Part shown: positions 10,860 through 21,403 of the stretch, piece by piece
Layout of the letters: every line of letters starts with the position of its first letter
How positions within the stretch are numbered: position 1 is the first letter of the stretch
Source: Caenorhabditis remanei
Lineage: Eukaryota; Nematoda; Chromadorea; Rhabditida; Rhabditidae
Length of the DNA stretch: 64,000 bases
Reading direction: 5' to 3'
Assembly: GCF_010183535.1 (NCBI RefSeq)
Contig: NC_071331.1
Span: 1,488,001-1,552,000, forward strand
Notes under the pieces: generated by a model
What the model was told of the DNA's origin: nothing
Database searches by the model: none
Seen by the model: only the letters and a program-made list of their open reading frames with translations
Translations under genes and position numbers: made by a program

Positions 10860-11500
10860 TTGTGCACACATATTGAGCATTCCTTTGAATTAATTTATGT
10901 TAATAACTTCTATATTTCCCATTTTCTTGAAACAGTTTTCTCGAGAATCTAGTATTTTCAAAAAGTAACTTGTTGAAATACAGCAAACCTGTCACAGTTG
11001 TTAATAGGTAATTAATGAGTAAAAATTGAAAAGTCATCTACTGAAAACTTTAATTTTTAACTTTTTTTCTGTATCACATAACTGTCCAGAGTACCCATGT
11101 TAGACGTCGGCTAGTAGAGGTCAAAGTGGAAATATGTCGAAGGTAACTTCTCTGTGTTTTGCAAATTTATTGTAAACTCAAAACTGCGTTAATATTGATG
11201 AGTGAAGATTCCTGTCAATTAAACTATTTGGGAAATACAAAACTCAACAATGGGTTGGGAAAAGTTAATTACTTTTCGGAAAGTTTATTGAATCAATCGC
11301 GTCAATGGAACCAAGTGAATGATACATACAAGTCAGAAACGAGAAAGATATGAAGCAGGATTATTTGTTCAAAAACAAGATTCTATCTTGATGCTTGGAA
11401 AAAAACTTGTGTGTTGATTCTTCCCATTTCAGAATCATCATAAAAGTTTATCACAATCAGCTTTGTCAATTACATTTTGTTACAATCTTAAATTTTCGAC
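10860..11500. other. Second, tandem copy of the upstream flank
   Basis: Repeats 10,250-10,850 in the same order: TTATGTTAATAACTTCTA, TTGAAACAGTTTTC, GAGAATCTAGTATTTTC, CTGTCAATTAAA and AAAGATATGAAGCAGGATT. A local tandem duplication therefore preceded or followed duplication of the whole locus. No gene. Confidence 0.7.
10869..10935 (-). ncRNA. Candidate 21U-RNA locus
   Basis: Core at 10,928-10,935 (TGAAACAG). TAAT gives U at 10,889 (39 nt). The two paralogous positions (about 10,298 and 25,255) read GAAGCAG, so only this copy has the exact core. Confidence 0.45.
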
Positions 11501-11734
11501 AAAAACTTGCATTCAAGTTCGAATTTTATGCCAAAAACGGTTGAGATAAAATAATGTTTATCACGATTAAATTTTTTCATGTTTTTGATTACTTTTGTTT
11601 AATTTAGGGGTAACTATTCGGTTTAAAGAGAAGTTACTAACCTTACGGTACCCACTCAGCAGTTATCGTAGTGTTAAATCAGAAGGAAACATATTGTTGT
11701 GATCTAAATTTTCCCAGTCACGTTTCGATTAGAT

Positions 11735-11862
11735 CGACATAGTTCTTACAACTGTGCTCCACTGAAATGCACTTGAGAAATGTCTCATTTTCTCTGAATC
11801 TCTCAATTTCGTACACAATTTTCTTTGATTTGGGTGGGGCACGGTTGTAAGAAGTGTTCCGT
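11735..11862. mobile_element. Hairpin MITE, TTACAACTG family, copy 1
   Basis: Inverted ends TTCTTACAACTGTGCTCCA and TGGGGCACGGTTGTAAGAA. Same terminal motif as the elements at 32,686 and 52,746. Located about 200 bp upstream of the conserved hlh promoter and absent from the copy 2 promoter. Confidence 0.7.
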
Positions 11863-11869
11863 GATAATA

Positions 11870-12141
11870 CAGAAATATTAATGCTCACTTTCTCTCGCTG
11901 TTCCTGATCTGTAACACATTTTCTCTTCCATCAATTCTCTTCTCCGGAAGCACTTGTCACTTCGAGTTATCAAATCTGCCATTCTTATTTTTCACTATTG
12001 ACACCCCCTCCTTCTTCTCCTTTTCTCCCCTTTTCTTTTGTCTTTTTCCTCTTATTCACTTTACCCCTCACCCTCCCAAGGGACCGCTGGAGGGGATACT
12101 GTAGCAAATGAATATGTGAATGGACGGAGTTTCATTTTCAG
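11870..12141 (+). promoter_or_regulatory. Conserved hlh copy 1 promoter/5' region and SL-type acceptor
   Basis: About 270 bp strongly conserved with 26,170-26,444, standing out against the diverged flanks. It has pyrimidine-rich stretches, a CACTTG E-box at 11,951-11,956 and a CAAATG E-box at 12,105-12,110; both occur at matching places upstream of copy 2. It ends TTTCATTTTCAG at 12,141, a good nematode 3' splice site with no upstream exon. This is the pattern of SL1 trans-splicing, leaving a 37-nt 5' UTR. E-boxes could mean auto- or cross-regulation by bHLH proteins (inference). Confidence 0.6.
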
Positions 12142-12178
12142 TGAAAAAGAAAGAGAGAAGAAGAAAAAGAAGCTGAAA

Positions 12179-15100
12179 ATGGAAAACATGAGCAGTAAGA
12201 TGTCGTTCACGGAGCCTGGAGTGAGACTTTCGATCAATTTGAGGGAGAGGTGAGTGTGCGTTTTTTATACGGAAATTGATAGAAGTTAAACGGATGATTA
12301 TAAAAGCACTTTCTGTTACAGTGACTTTATTTGGGATATTTAGAAATTTCATTTTATTCCGAGTTGTATCGGAGATTTCATTTCATTCTACCAGAACTTA
12401 ATGAGTTTTCGAGAATTTCCTGTTTCCAAACATTTCTACAGTTGCGAAAGCTAATCTGCAAATATATATTTATTGGGACGAAAGGAAAAACATATAGATA
12501 CAAAAGACTAAAAACGGTCCCTCACGAGACAGTTTCAATAAATCCCTGTGTGTTTCTTTAAATGAAAGATTATTTCATTTTGTTAAATGAGGTGGAGTTA
12601 CCAAATTTCTTGTTTCTATTCGTTCATTTTTTAATTGCTTTCTATTATTTTTATTGGGACCTACTCAAGCGTCAGATTCATTACTTCAAGAATCCGCTCT
12701 CAAAATAATCTAAAAGTGCTTTTATTGTACATGTAAGGCCGATACTGGAATACAGACCATTCAATTTCTCCACGTTTCCAGAAACCGTAACCGTTTTAAA
12801 TCAGAAGTTTTCGAGAGTTTCCCGTTTCTAAAAAATGTTGAAGTTGCGAAATCTAATCTGCTCTCAGTATGATGGAACAACCAAATTTCCAGTTGTTATC
12901 CGATCTTTTAAGAAATGCTTTCGAATGTTTTTACATTGAGATACACGAGCAGTAAAATGTAAATTTGATAAAGAAATGTTACTGCGGCAGCTAAACTGAA
13001 AGATTACCGAAAGCACAATTAATTTAGAAGTCCAGAAACTGTGATTGATTAGAATCAGAAATTCTCTAGCTTCAACCCTTTCGACTCAGAATTTCTCGTT
13101 AGAAGATTGTGTAAACTCAAGTTAAGTTCAAAACCAGATGGTTGAATGATCTGATTGGCTCGAATTTATCCTCAATTATGATCAGTAAAGAGTTGCCCTA
13201 TTGTATTGATTCATACTGTTTAATTCCGTGAAATGCCAGAAATAATACAGTAAACCAAATAAAATCCATCAACAAGTTTACCTTGAGAATTTTTGATAGC
13301 GATGTTTGACAAATTTCCAAAAAGAGACAGGTTTCACGAAGTTCTGCACACCTCTTCTTCTAACCCCACTAGGTATGAGGGGTGAATATTTTAAAGGCGC
13401 ATCTGTCAAAATTTTTTGCCGCAGAGGGACCAAATTGTCCCCCTTTTTGCATGGCTAATAACTTTGCCCGTTTTCGAGCTTTTCACCTAATTCTTTTTGT
13501 GGCCATTGGGAAACCGCCGTCCCGTCATTCCTGGAAAATTTGGTGGTGATTCCATCATTTGTAGCCGAGCTATGAGCCGTAGAGTGAAAGTCATTTCATT
13601 TTGGCTTGAAAAGTTTTGGTTTTTTATTGTTTTTTAGAATTTCGATTTTTGTTGTGGGCTTAGTTTTGGGTTTAAAAATAAGATTTTTATATGACTACGT
13701 AGAGAAAAAACAGGGCTAAGCGGAGAAAAAAAAATTATGTTGATACCTCTTTCCAAAAAAATTTTACAGAGGGAAAAGTGAACATATTGAAATTTCTGAA
13801 AATTTCCGATTTCTTTTACTTTCCTCCTTATATCTCGAGTTCTATCCGACAGATTTTCTTGAATTTTGGTGTATAGATGTGAAATGAGATGGGGAATCAT
13901 CTTATTGCGTCAGAATTGTGATTGAAGACACCCCCTGCCCGCTACGGCCGATGATTTGCCGAAAAAATCGAAAAAACTACAGTACCCCGAAATTCCCGCT
14001 CATTTCTTTCACCGGCTGTAACTCGCTCAGTTTTCAGAAATTTCAGGATCCAAAAAAAAAAGAAATGTGTAGAAAAAAAAACTCTATCGATCCATGTAAA
14101 ATTCAATATATTTTATCTGGTAAAACTATCAGAAAACCGGACTTTGTGATTTTCGTGGTTTTTGGTCATGCGGTGGATTTCTTCCATTCGCTGTCCTGAG
14201 CACTGGATTCACTGAATCGCTCTGAATTTTTGACACCGATCTAAACTTTTCGAGATCTAATGGAACCAAAAAGTCCGATCAAAAAATATTCAAGCAGGAC
14301 GATTCTGTGGAGAAACCTGAATCTCCACTGACATTTTTTTCGAATACACTGACCATTTTGTCATTGTATGTGTCATTGTACAGCTGCGAGGAGCGCCCCT
14401 TTTTTCTACGCTCACCATGAGGCGTCTTTTCGTGCACCGGTGGCGCAGTGGTTGAGGGCGGGGGTGAGAATCAGCAGGGCGGTGGTTCAAATCGAAACAA
14501 TTTATTTTTGTTTTTGTTCTTTTTGTATGAACTTTCTAAAAGATTGTTGAAAGAAATATCTTTACTATTAACAACCGCAAACGGCTGTATGCTTGTTTGT
14601 CTGTCGCCGATCCTACCGCCCTTCCTACTGAACCGATTTTCTTCAAATTTGGACCAAAAGATCAGAAATTTTCTCTTAATGATGCACGTCTTTTTCTTTT
14701 TTCAAAATTCTCAAAATGATGTCTTCTGAGACAGAAACACTGATAAAGCATATGGGAATCGACAGAAAAAAAGGGGAGAGACGGTTGGCAAAGCGTCGCC
14801 TTTTCTTTCCTCGCCTCTGTTTTTGATATCATCGGATTCGGGAAAATTAGAGGATTCCAAACGTGTGGTCCGTTTCGGGTTCTATCCACGTCATAAAAAG
14901 TTATGAGCCGTTTTCTAAAAAGTGAAGACGTGAAGGATTTCTTGATATCATCGGATTCAGTAAAATTAGAGGATTCTAAACGTGTGGTCCGTTTCGGGTA
15001 TGATCCACGTCATAAAAAGTTATGAGCCGTTTTCTAAAAAGTGAAGACGTGAGGGATTTTTTGATATCATCGGATTCAGAAAAAATAGAGGATTCCAAAC

Positions 15101-18100
15101 GTGTTGTCCGTTTCTGGATTGGTCCACGTCATAAAAAGTTATGAGCCGTTTTCTAAAAAGTGAAGACGTGAAGGATTTCTTGATATCATCGGATTCAGTA
15201 AAATTAGAGGATTCCAAACGTGTGGTCCGTTTCGGGTTTGATCCACGTCATAAAAAGTTATGAGCCGTTTTCTAAAATGTGAAGATGTGAAGGATTTCTT
15301 GATATCATCGGATTCAGAAAAAATAGAGGATTCCAAACGTGTTGTCCGTTTCTGGATTGGTCCACGTCATAAAAAGTTATGAGCCGTTTTTTAAAATGTG
15401 AAGACGTGAAGGATTTTTCGATATCTTTGGATTCAGAAAAAATAGAGGATTCCAAACGTGTTGTCCGTTTCTGGATTGGTCCACGTCATAAAAAGTTATG
15501 AGCCGTTTTTTAAAATGTGAAGACGTGAAGGATTTTTCGATATCATTGGATTCAGAAAAAATAGAGGATTCCAAACGTGTTGTCCGTTTCTGGATTGGTC
15601 CACGTCATAATAAGTTATGAGCCGTTTTCTAAAAAGTGATGACGTGAAGGATTTTTCGATATCATCGGATTCAGAAAAAATAGAGGATTCCAAACGTGTT
15701 GTCCGTTTCTGGATTGATCCACGTCATAAAAAGTTATGAGCCGTTTTCTAAAATGTGAAGACGTGAAGGATTTTTCGATATCATTGGATTCAGAAAAAAT
15801 AGAGGATTCCAAACGTGTTGTCCGTGTCTGGATTGGTCCACGTCATAAAAAGTTATGAGCCGTTTTCTAAAAAGTGATGACGTGAAGGATTTTTCGATAT
15901 CATCGGATTCAGAAAAAATAGAGGATTCCAAACGTGTTGTCCGTGTCTGGATTGGTCCACGTCATAAAAAGTTATGAGCCGTTTTCTAAAAAGTGATGAC
16001 GTGAAGGATTTTTCGATATCATCGGATTCAGAAAAAATAGAGGATTCCAAATGTGTTGTCCGTTTCTGGATTGGTCCACGTCATTAAAAGTTATGAGCCG
16101 TTTTCTAAAAAGTGATGACGTGAAGGATTTTTCGATATCATTGGATTCAGAAAAAATAGAGGATTCCAAACGTGTTGTCCGTGTCTGGATTGGTCCACGT
16201 CATAAAAAGTTATGAGCCGTTTTCTAAAAAGTGATGACGTGAAGGATTTTTCGATATCATCGGATTCAGAAAAAATAGAGGATTCCAAACGTGTTGTCCG
16301 TGTCTGGATTGGTCCACGTCATAAAAAGTTATGAGCCGTTTTCTAAAAAGTGATGACGTGAAGGATTTTTCGATATCATTGGATTCAGAAAAAATAGAGG
16401 ATTCCAAACGTGTTGTCCGTGTCTGGATTGGTCCACGTCATAAAAAGTTATGAGCCGTTTTCTAAAAAGTGATGACGTGAAGGATTTTTCGATATCATTG
16501 GATTCAGAAAAAATAGAGGATTCCAAACGTGTTGTCCGTGTCTGGATTGGTCCACGTCATAAAAAGTTATGAGCCGTTTTCTAAAAAGTGATGACGTGAA
16601 GGATTTTTCGATATCATCGGATTCAGAAAAAATAGAGGATTCCAAACGTGTTGTCCGTGTCTGGATTGGTCCACGTCATAAAAAGTTATGAGCCGTTTTC
16701 TAAAAAGTGATGACGTGAAGGATTTTTCGATATCATCGGATTCAGAAAAAATAGAGGATTCCAAATGTGTTGTCCGTTTCTGGATTGGTCCACGTCATTA
16801 AAAGTTATGAGCCGTTTTCTAAAATGTGAAGACGTGAAGGATTTTTCGATATTATTGGATTCAGAAAAAATAGAGGATTCCAAACGTGTTGTCCGTTTCT
16901 GGATTGATCCACGCCATAAAAAGTTATGAGCCGTTTTCTAAAATGTGACGACGTGAAGGATTTTTTGATATAATTGGATTCGGGAAAAATAAAGGTTATT
17001 CCATTTTCCTTCAAGTCGAGCAAGCTAATCTTTGAATACAAAACTTGCTAAGCACCGCGCACGAGGCGCAGCCGAGTACTGCGGAGCCCGCCGGGAGGCG
17101 GGGGACGCTAGTCCTGTTTCCGAATATTTCGAAAGTTGTGAAATTTAATATGCTGTCAGTGATGAATTGATTTTTTATGTTTTCATCCGTTTTATGAAAC
17201 GTTTCCCAATTTTTTTTTTACTTTTACGAGAAACAAAAACATGGAAATGACAATTTTTCTATTGAGAAGGCCAAAAGACTGAACACTTTCACAAGGCACT
17301 TTATATTTTGAAGTCCAAAAACCGTAACCGCTTAAAATTAGAGACTTTCTTGTCCAAATCCTTTCAACTCAAGATTTCTCATTTAGAGAATCAAATTCCG
17401 ATCTATTGATTCTTACTGTTTAACCTACTGAACTGTCAGTATCAAAACAGTAAATCAAATTAAATCTTTGAAAAATTTACCTAGAGAATTTAAGACAACG
17501 ATTTTTTATAAATTAAAAAGAAAACACTTTTTCACACTGTTTCATTGAAAACATAATTTAAGCTAGTTTACAAAGCTAATTGATTCTTGCCTCAAATTGT
17601 CATCTTCCAGATGTCGAATGCATGATTTGAACGAGGCTCTCGACGATCTTCGTGCTGTAATTCCCTATGCTCATGGTGGTTCTGTAAGGAAATTGAGCAA
17701 GATTGCAACATTACTTCTGGCTAAAAATCATATTATTATGCAGGTTATGCAAATCTCTGTCAATAAATATATATAAGCATTGAAACAAATTAGATTAAAT
17801 TAGATTTCGATTCTTGAAAATCAGAATATGAAACAGTAAAGTTGTTTGGTTTTTTAAATTCTAAGAAAACATTATTTTTTTCTGTTTCAAAACAATTATT
17901 TTCACCGATAGATCATCTACAGCTATTGTTCATCTCTAATGTTTTCTATTTTAGGCCAAAGCTATTGAGGAGCTGAGCGTTCTAGTGTCCCAATTGAAGA
18001 AGAAAACCTCATCCAAAAGTTCTGAGTCTGCTGAGAGTCTGGACAAAGAGTCATCACCAAAGTTATCATTGTCATCTGAAGAATCATCGAAATCTGATAA

Positions 18101-18107
18101 TTATTGA
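12179..18107 (+). CDS. hlh-17/31/32-like: bHLH transcription factor, hlh-17/31/32 type, copy 1
   Basis: Three exons: 12,179-12,249, 17,611-17,743 and 17,955-18,107, giving 357 nt and 118 aa. Splice sites are AG|GTGAGT, CTTCCAG|, CAG|GTTATG and TTTTAG|, with all phases matching. Basic region is residues 16-28 ([13 protein letters not shown]) with the E-box-contacting Glu23 and Arg24/Arg26. Helix 1 is about 29-42, the loop YAHGGS 43-48, helix 2 about 49-82 ([15 protein letters not shown]...). The remaining 35 residues are a Ser/Glu/Lys tail ending SDNY. The motif [20 protein letters not shown] identifies the Olig/BHLHE22 group, whose C. elegans members are hlh-17, -31 and -32 (glial and neural roles). 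It should be a nuclear DNA-binding protein. Intron 1 (5361 nt) splits the basic region and is swollen by repeats. The start is the first ATG after the probable trans-splice site; Met4 and Met8 are alternatives. It is the paralogue of the gene at 26,484. Confidence 0.93.
12250..14430. other. hlh copy 1 intron 1, left part
   Basis: Donor GTGAGT at 12,250. To about 13,300 it is AT-rich and diverged from copy 2 intron 1. From 13,330 to 14,430 base composition changes (AGGGACCAAATTGTCC, CTAATAACTTTGCCCG, GCCGAGCTATGAGCCG, CACCGGCTGTAACTCGC). This reads like the remnant of a dispersed repeat, but I cannot name it. Frames at 13,634-13,900 and 13,918-14,199 show no protein family signal. Confidence 0.5.
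14436..14497 (+). repeat. tRNA-like segment (A and B box), degenerate
   Basis: TGGCGCAGTGGTTGAG (14,441-14,456) resembles a tRNA A box and GGTTCAAATC (14,484-14,493) a B box, about 30 bp apart. The T-stem does not pair properly and no acceptor stem is visible. It is a tRNA pseudogene or the head of a SINE-like repeat, not a functional tRNA. Confidence 0.4.
14820..17000. repeat. 119-bp minisatellite array 2
   Basis: About 18 head-to-tail units of 119 bp, same family as 1-1390. Units at 15,734-16,764 are almost identical (CCGTGTCTGGATTGG variant), suggesting recent local expansion; the edges are more diverged. Each unit produces the same 65-residue minus-strand frame by chance. Confidence 0.95.
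17087..17111 (+). mobile_element. Helitron-like 3' terminus
   Basis: CCCGCC / GGGA / GGCGGG hairpin at 17,087-17,102, then CTAG at 17,108-17,111 followed by T. The match to 1465-1489 includes the GACGCTAGTC end. Confidence 0.7.
17537..17604 (+). ncRNA. Candidate 21U-RNA locus in hlh copy 1 intron 1
   Basis: CTGTTTCA at 17,537-17,544. TGAT gives U at 17,584 (+40); TAAT at 17,580 is an alternative. It ends just before the exon 2 acceptor at 17,610. Confidence 0.45.
17769..17836 (-). ncRNA. Candidate 21U-RNA locus in intron 2 (antisense)
   Basis: Core TGAAACAG at 17,829-17,836; TAAT gives U at 17,789 (40 nt). Head-to-head with 17,882. Paralogue of 28,505 in copy 2. Confidence 0.5.
17882..17947 (+). 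ncRNA. Candidate 21U-RNA locus in intron 2
   Basis: CTGTTTCA at 17,882-17,889; TATT gives U at 17,927 (+38). The predicted RNA ends 7 nt before the exon 3 acceptor. The paralogue at 28,557 also has +38 but a different 21-mer. Confidence 0.6.
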
Positions 18108-18220
18108 TAAACTCTTTTTCCTTGAGATAATTTTTTCAAGTTTCAAATTATTTTTATATTTACAAAAAGTTTACCACTTTTATTAGAAAGTGGACTATTA
18201 AAATTATTAACAAATTTCTG

Positions 18221-18226
18221 AATAAA
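18221..18226 (+). terminator. Polyadenylation signal of hlh copy 1
   Basis: AATAAA 114 nt after the stop codon, in AT-rich 3' UTR. The copy 2 equivalent is at 28,904. Confidence 0.7.
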
Positions 18227-18596
18227 TATCCGATTCCTGAAAAAAGTGAAGAGGTGGATCATGTACACATGTCTATTGCCTCGTGGTCAATTTTTGAATT
18301 TTTTCGCAGTGTCAAAATACAAACAAATTCTAAAGAGAGCAAAACTAGCAATGACTTGTATTTATTATACATAATGTCGGTGTAACCAAAGAGAATTTTC
18401 GAAGACTTGTCAAAAACTCAGACAACTACTGAAAATAACAGAAACAATGTGTCCAGTGGGAAACTAAATATAATCTACAATCTTATCTGTAATACCTTTC
18501 ATGAAATTCGAAATAAAACGAAATAAAAACTGAAGAAAAAATAACAGGGAGAGGCTAGTTTTCACGCCCAACAACAAGTTGTTGATCTTGAAAATC

Positions 18597-18663
18597 GAAA
18601 TCATACAAAGAAAATAACTATTGAGCTGCAGAAACGCTGAGGTAAGCCACGACGATGAAACAG
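18597..18663 (-). ncRNA. Candidate 21U-RNA locus
   Basis: TGAAACAG at 18,656-18,663; TAGT gives U at 18,617 (39 nt). The module D copy 2 position (30,515) has the core but no YRNT in range; copy 3 (31,550) has TGAAACAA. Confidence 0.45.
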
Positions 18664-18915
18664 ATTTTCTTGAACAAGATAGTTGATTTGATAAAATCGT
18701 TATAAAAAGGCCTTTAAAAACTTAAACAGCTCCCGGAATTTAGCTATACATATAATGCAAATCTATAGAACTCTATGGTTCCATTTTTTATTAACATATG
18801 TAAATGTCGCTTTTCGCATTATTGGAATCTAGCATCCTCTATTCTCCATCTTTATCCAACTTTCACAGTTTCATTAAAAATATCTCTCATCTCCATCTAA
18901 TTTACAACGCTAAAC

Positions 18916-18983
18916 ATATGGAAATCAGAGTGAATATCGGATTAATGAAGTTTTCAACTCTGGAAAATCAGAATATGAAACAG
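18916..18983 (-). ncRNA. Candidate 21U-RNA locus
   Basis: TGAAACAG at 18,976-18,983; CGAT gives U at 18,936 (40 nt). Divergent pair with 19,016. In module D copy 2 the core is mutated to TGAAACCG (about 30,849). Confidence 0.45.
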
Positions 18984-19015
18984 AGACTATTTAGTTGTTG
19001 AGAAAAATATTCAGG

Positions 19016-19081
19016 CTGTTTCAAAACAATACTTTTCACCGAATGCCTGTCACCAGCTAATCTTGCCTGAGCAGTTCTATT
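19016..19081 (+). ncRNA. Candidate 21U-RNA locus
   Basis: CTGTTTCA at 19,016-19,023; TAAT gives U at 19,061 (+38). The paralogous site at about 30,890 reads CTGTTTTA, a probable dead copy. Confidence 0.6.
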
Positions 19082-19154
19082 AGTATTAGTGAGACCATCT
19101 CATAGTCACAAAGTTCACCATTTTCGAATAAAGCTGCAAATGTCACATTCTTTA

Positions 19155-19220
19155 TGGTCAGTGTTGTAGTAGTCAGTATGCAAGCACGGGAAATTAGTTT
19201 TTGATCAGAACATGAAACAG
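19155..19220 (-). ncRNA. Candidate 21U-RNA locus
   Basis: TGAAACAG at 19,213-19,220; TACT gives U at 19,175 (38 nt). Divergent pair with 19,264. Confidence 0.55.
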
Positions 19221-19263
19221 AAGTTGTTTGGTTTTTGCAAAACCTGTAAGAAATTATTTTTTT

Positions 19264-19328
19264 CTGTTTCAAAAAGAAAATTAGCTGATTGCTTTAAAGA
19301 AGATTGTTTGTTTTTTCAACGAGTTTCT
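19264..19328 (+). ncRNA. Candidate 21U-RNA locus
   Basis: CTGTTTCA at 19,264-19,271; TGTT gives U at 19,308 (+37). Confidence 0.5.
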
Positions 19329-19461
19329 TATGGAATAAAAAAGAATTGGCTCTTTTGCAATCTTCAGTTTCACTCGGCATTTCTTTGAAAATGTGGATTT
19401 CAAGTTGAAGTTTCAGCAAGGTTTTTTAGTTTTTGGAGACGTGAGACTAGTAAAAAATAAA

Positions 19462-21043
19462 TACAGTGCCCGACAAAACCATAGGTTCACTTTTCAAGTT
19501 GAGTTTTCTCGCGATTTGAGAAGTTTCAAAAAAATTGTCCACGGACAAAATAAGACCCCTTTAATACTCTAAAACTTAAGCAACATTACAATTGAATACC
19601 TATCATCGTACTCAGAATATGATGAAAAATGTTGAAAATGGCCACTTGCCAACGCGACAAAACTATAGGTTCACCCCAAAAAATCAAAAATTGAAAAAAC
19701 AAATTTTCCCAGTAAGTGAATCAATTTGTTCTTTTATCAAATTTAGAATCTTCGTCAAAAATTGAGCAAGTTAAATATATTTCTAAAACATTTTCAGTAA
19801 AAAATTTTTGAGAAAAACGCGAATTTCTAGAAATTTTCAATCTTCTTCGTTTTCCATCTGTTTCGTTCAAATAAGTTTTATTTAAAATCTAATTTTTGTT
19901 CATACTGAATGTGATACTTATGCGTAAGAGATTAGCCCATCTTTTTTTGAATATTTAAAACTTTTTGAACAACTTCGGTTCTGTAGAGTTGGAAGTTTTT
20001 TGAAATTGGGCGTGGATTTACTCGAGAATTTTTGATATTTTTCATTTTATCTCATTTTTTCTGATTGCCATAGACAGAACTGGTCTTATTGTACATTTTA
20101 TTAACATTTTTCCTAGAATAGCTTCACTTTAAATCAGCAAAAAATGTAGCAAAAGAGTTTTTAAATCAGAAAAATTGAAGCAAAATCATCAGCTCATTTA
20201 AAATGTGTTCAATGAGCAATTAAAACAATATTTCCGCATATAAAAAAGTTATCATTATTGATTTGTTTCAATTCCAAAATCGTACTGCAACCGCAACAAT
20301 TTTCCCCAGTGCTATTAATTTACCTCCTAACGAAGTAGCAAAAAAATATGTTGCCTGTTTTTTTGCTGATTTAAAGTGAAGCTATTCTAGGAAAAATGTT
20401 AATAAAATGTACAATAAGACCAGTTCTGTCTATGGCAATCAGAAAAAAATGAGATAAAATGAAAAATATCAAAAATTCTCGAGTAAATCCACGCCCAATT
20501 TCAAAAAACTTCCAACTCTACAGAACCGAAGTTGTTCAAAAAGTTTTAAATATTCAAAAAAAGATGTACTAATCTCTTACGCATAAGTATCACATTCAGT
20601 ATGAACAAAAATTAGATTCTAGATAAAACTTATTTGAACGAAACAGATGGAAAACGAAGAAGATTGAAAATTTCCAGAAATTCGCGTTTTTCTCAAAATT
20701 TTTCTACTGAAAATGTTTTAGAAATATATTTAACTTGCTCAATTTTTGACGAAGATTCTAAATTTGATAAAATAACATTTTGATTCACTCACTGGGAAAA
20801 TTTGCTTTTTTCAATTTTTGATTTTTTGGGGTGAACCTATAGTTTTGTCGCGTTGGCAAGTGGCCTTTTTCAACATTTTTCATCATATTCTGAGTACGAT
20901 GATAGGTATTCAAATGTAATGTTGCTTAAATTTTAGAGTATTTAAGGGGTCTTATTTTGTCCGTGCACAATTTTCTTGAAACTTCTCAAATCGCGAGAAA
21001 ACTCAACTTGAAAAGTGAACCTATGGTTTTGTCGGGCACTGTA
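19462..21043. mobile_element. 1.6-kb Tc1/mariner-like foldback element
   Basis: TA dinucleotides at 19,462-63 and 21,042-43 flank ends CAGTGCCCGACAAAACC and its complement. Start sequence and TA target duplication fit the Tc1/mariner superfamily. The element is two arms of about 690 bp (19,464-20,150 and 20,350-21,041) around about 200 bp of loop. Each arm has an inner repeat of the tip (GACAAAACTATAGGTTCACC at 19,659). No transposase; non-autonomous. Arms differ by scattered substitutions, so it is not brand new. Confidence 0.85.
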
Positions 21044-21063
21044 GACCGCCTATGATTAATACT

Positions 21064-21071
21064 TGAAACAG
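21064..21071 (-). promoter_or_regulatory. Ruby-motif core, minus strand, no YRNT found
   Basis: TGAAACAG. The expected start falls inside the foldback tip, and no YRNT fits. Confidence 0.2.
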
Positions 21072-21334
21072 AGGAATTTAAAGTTTCTTTACAAACGTTT
21101 TTCTATCCATCAGAAAAAATTCGTGACGGAACCAATTGTTTGCAATACCCAAAATCTTAATTGATAAAAGTTTCTTTGTTTCAGAAAAACGGGGAATTGG
21201 TTTCCGACTTTCGCACATGCTTTCCATATATCCAATTTATCAGAAACATTGACACATTCTTTATATTGACTTATCAAGCATGAATTCAACTGACTTACAA
21301 CCTAATTTGAGCGAATTTTCTATTCAATAGCTTG

Positions 21335-21403
21335 CTGTTTCAACTTGTTGCCATTCCTATCAATACGTCTTGTGTAACCTGTTTCCATTATTTCTAACAC
21401 TTC
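21335..21403 (+). ncRNA. Candidate 21U-RNA locus
   Basis: CTGTTTCA at 21,335-21,342; the only fitting YRNT is TGTT with U at 21,383 (+41), at the edge of the range. Confidence 0.35.

Larger units (their letters stand above)
14645..17111 (+). mobile_element. Non-autonomous Helitron-like element carrying 119-bp array 2
   Basis: From left to right: a segment 14,645-14,800 (AAAAGATCAGAAATTTT, then ACTGATAAAGCATATGG, then AATCGACAG) that also occurs at 63,698-63,830; about 18 units of the 119-bp minisatellite (14,820-17,000); a tail; and a hairpin plus CTAG (17,087-17,111). Array 1 has the same order of array and terminus. The exact 5' end (expected TC after A) is not resolved. The element sits in intron 1 of hlh copy 1 in sense orientation. 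Confidence 0.65.
18330..19275. other. Downstream module D, copy 1
   Basis: Segment shared with 28,930-31,030 and 31,240-31,660. Landmarks: TCGGTGTAACCAAAG, AACAACAAGTTGTTGATCT, GATGAAACAGATTTTC, ACTTAAACAGCTCCCGGAA, TTGGAATCTAGCA, TTTTCACCGAATGCCTGTC and GAGACCATCTCA. No gene. It contains five 21U candidates. Confidence 0.7.

Noticed and set aside
14436..14497. Functional tRNA gene
   Set aside because: T-stem and acceptor stem do not pair; only A/B-box words are present.
1..17000. CRISPR-like array
   Set aside because: The 119-bp units are contiguous with no unique spacers, and the genome is eukaryotic.
19462..21043. Autonomous Tc1-type transposon
   Set aside because: No transposase frame; almost entirely inverted repeat.
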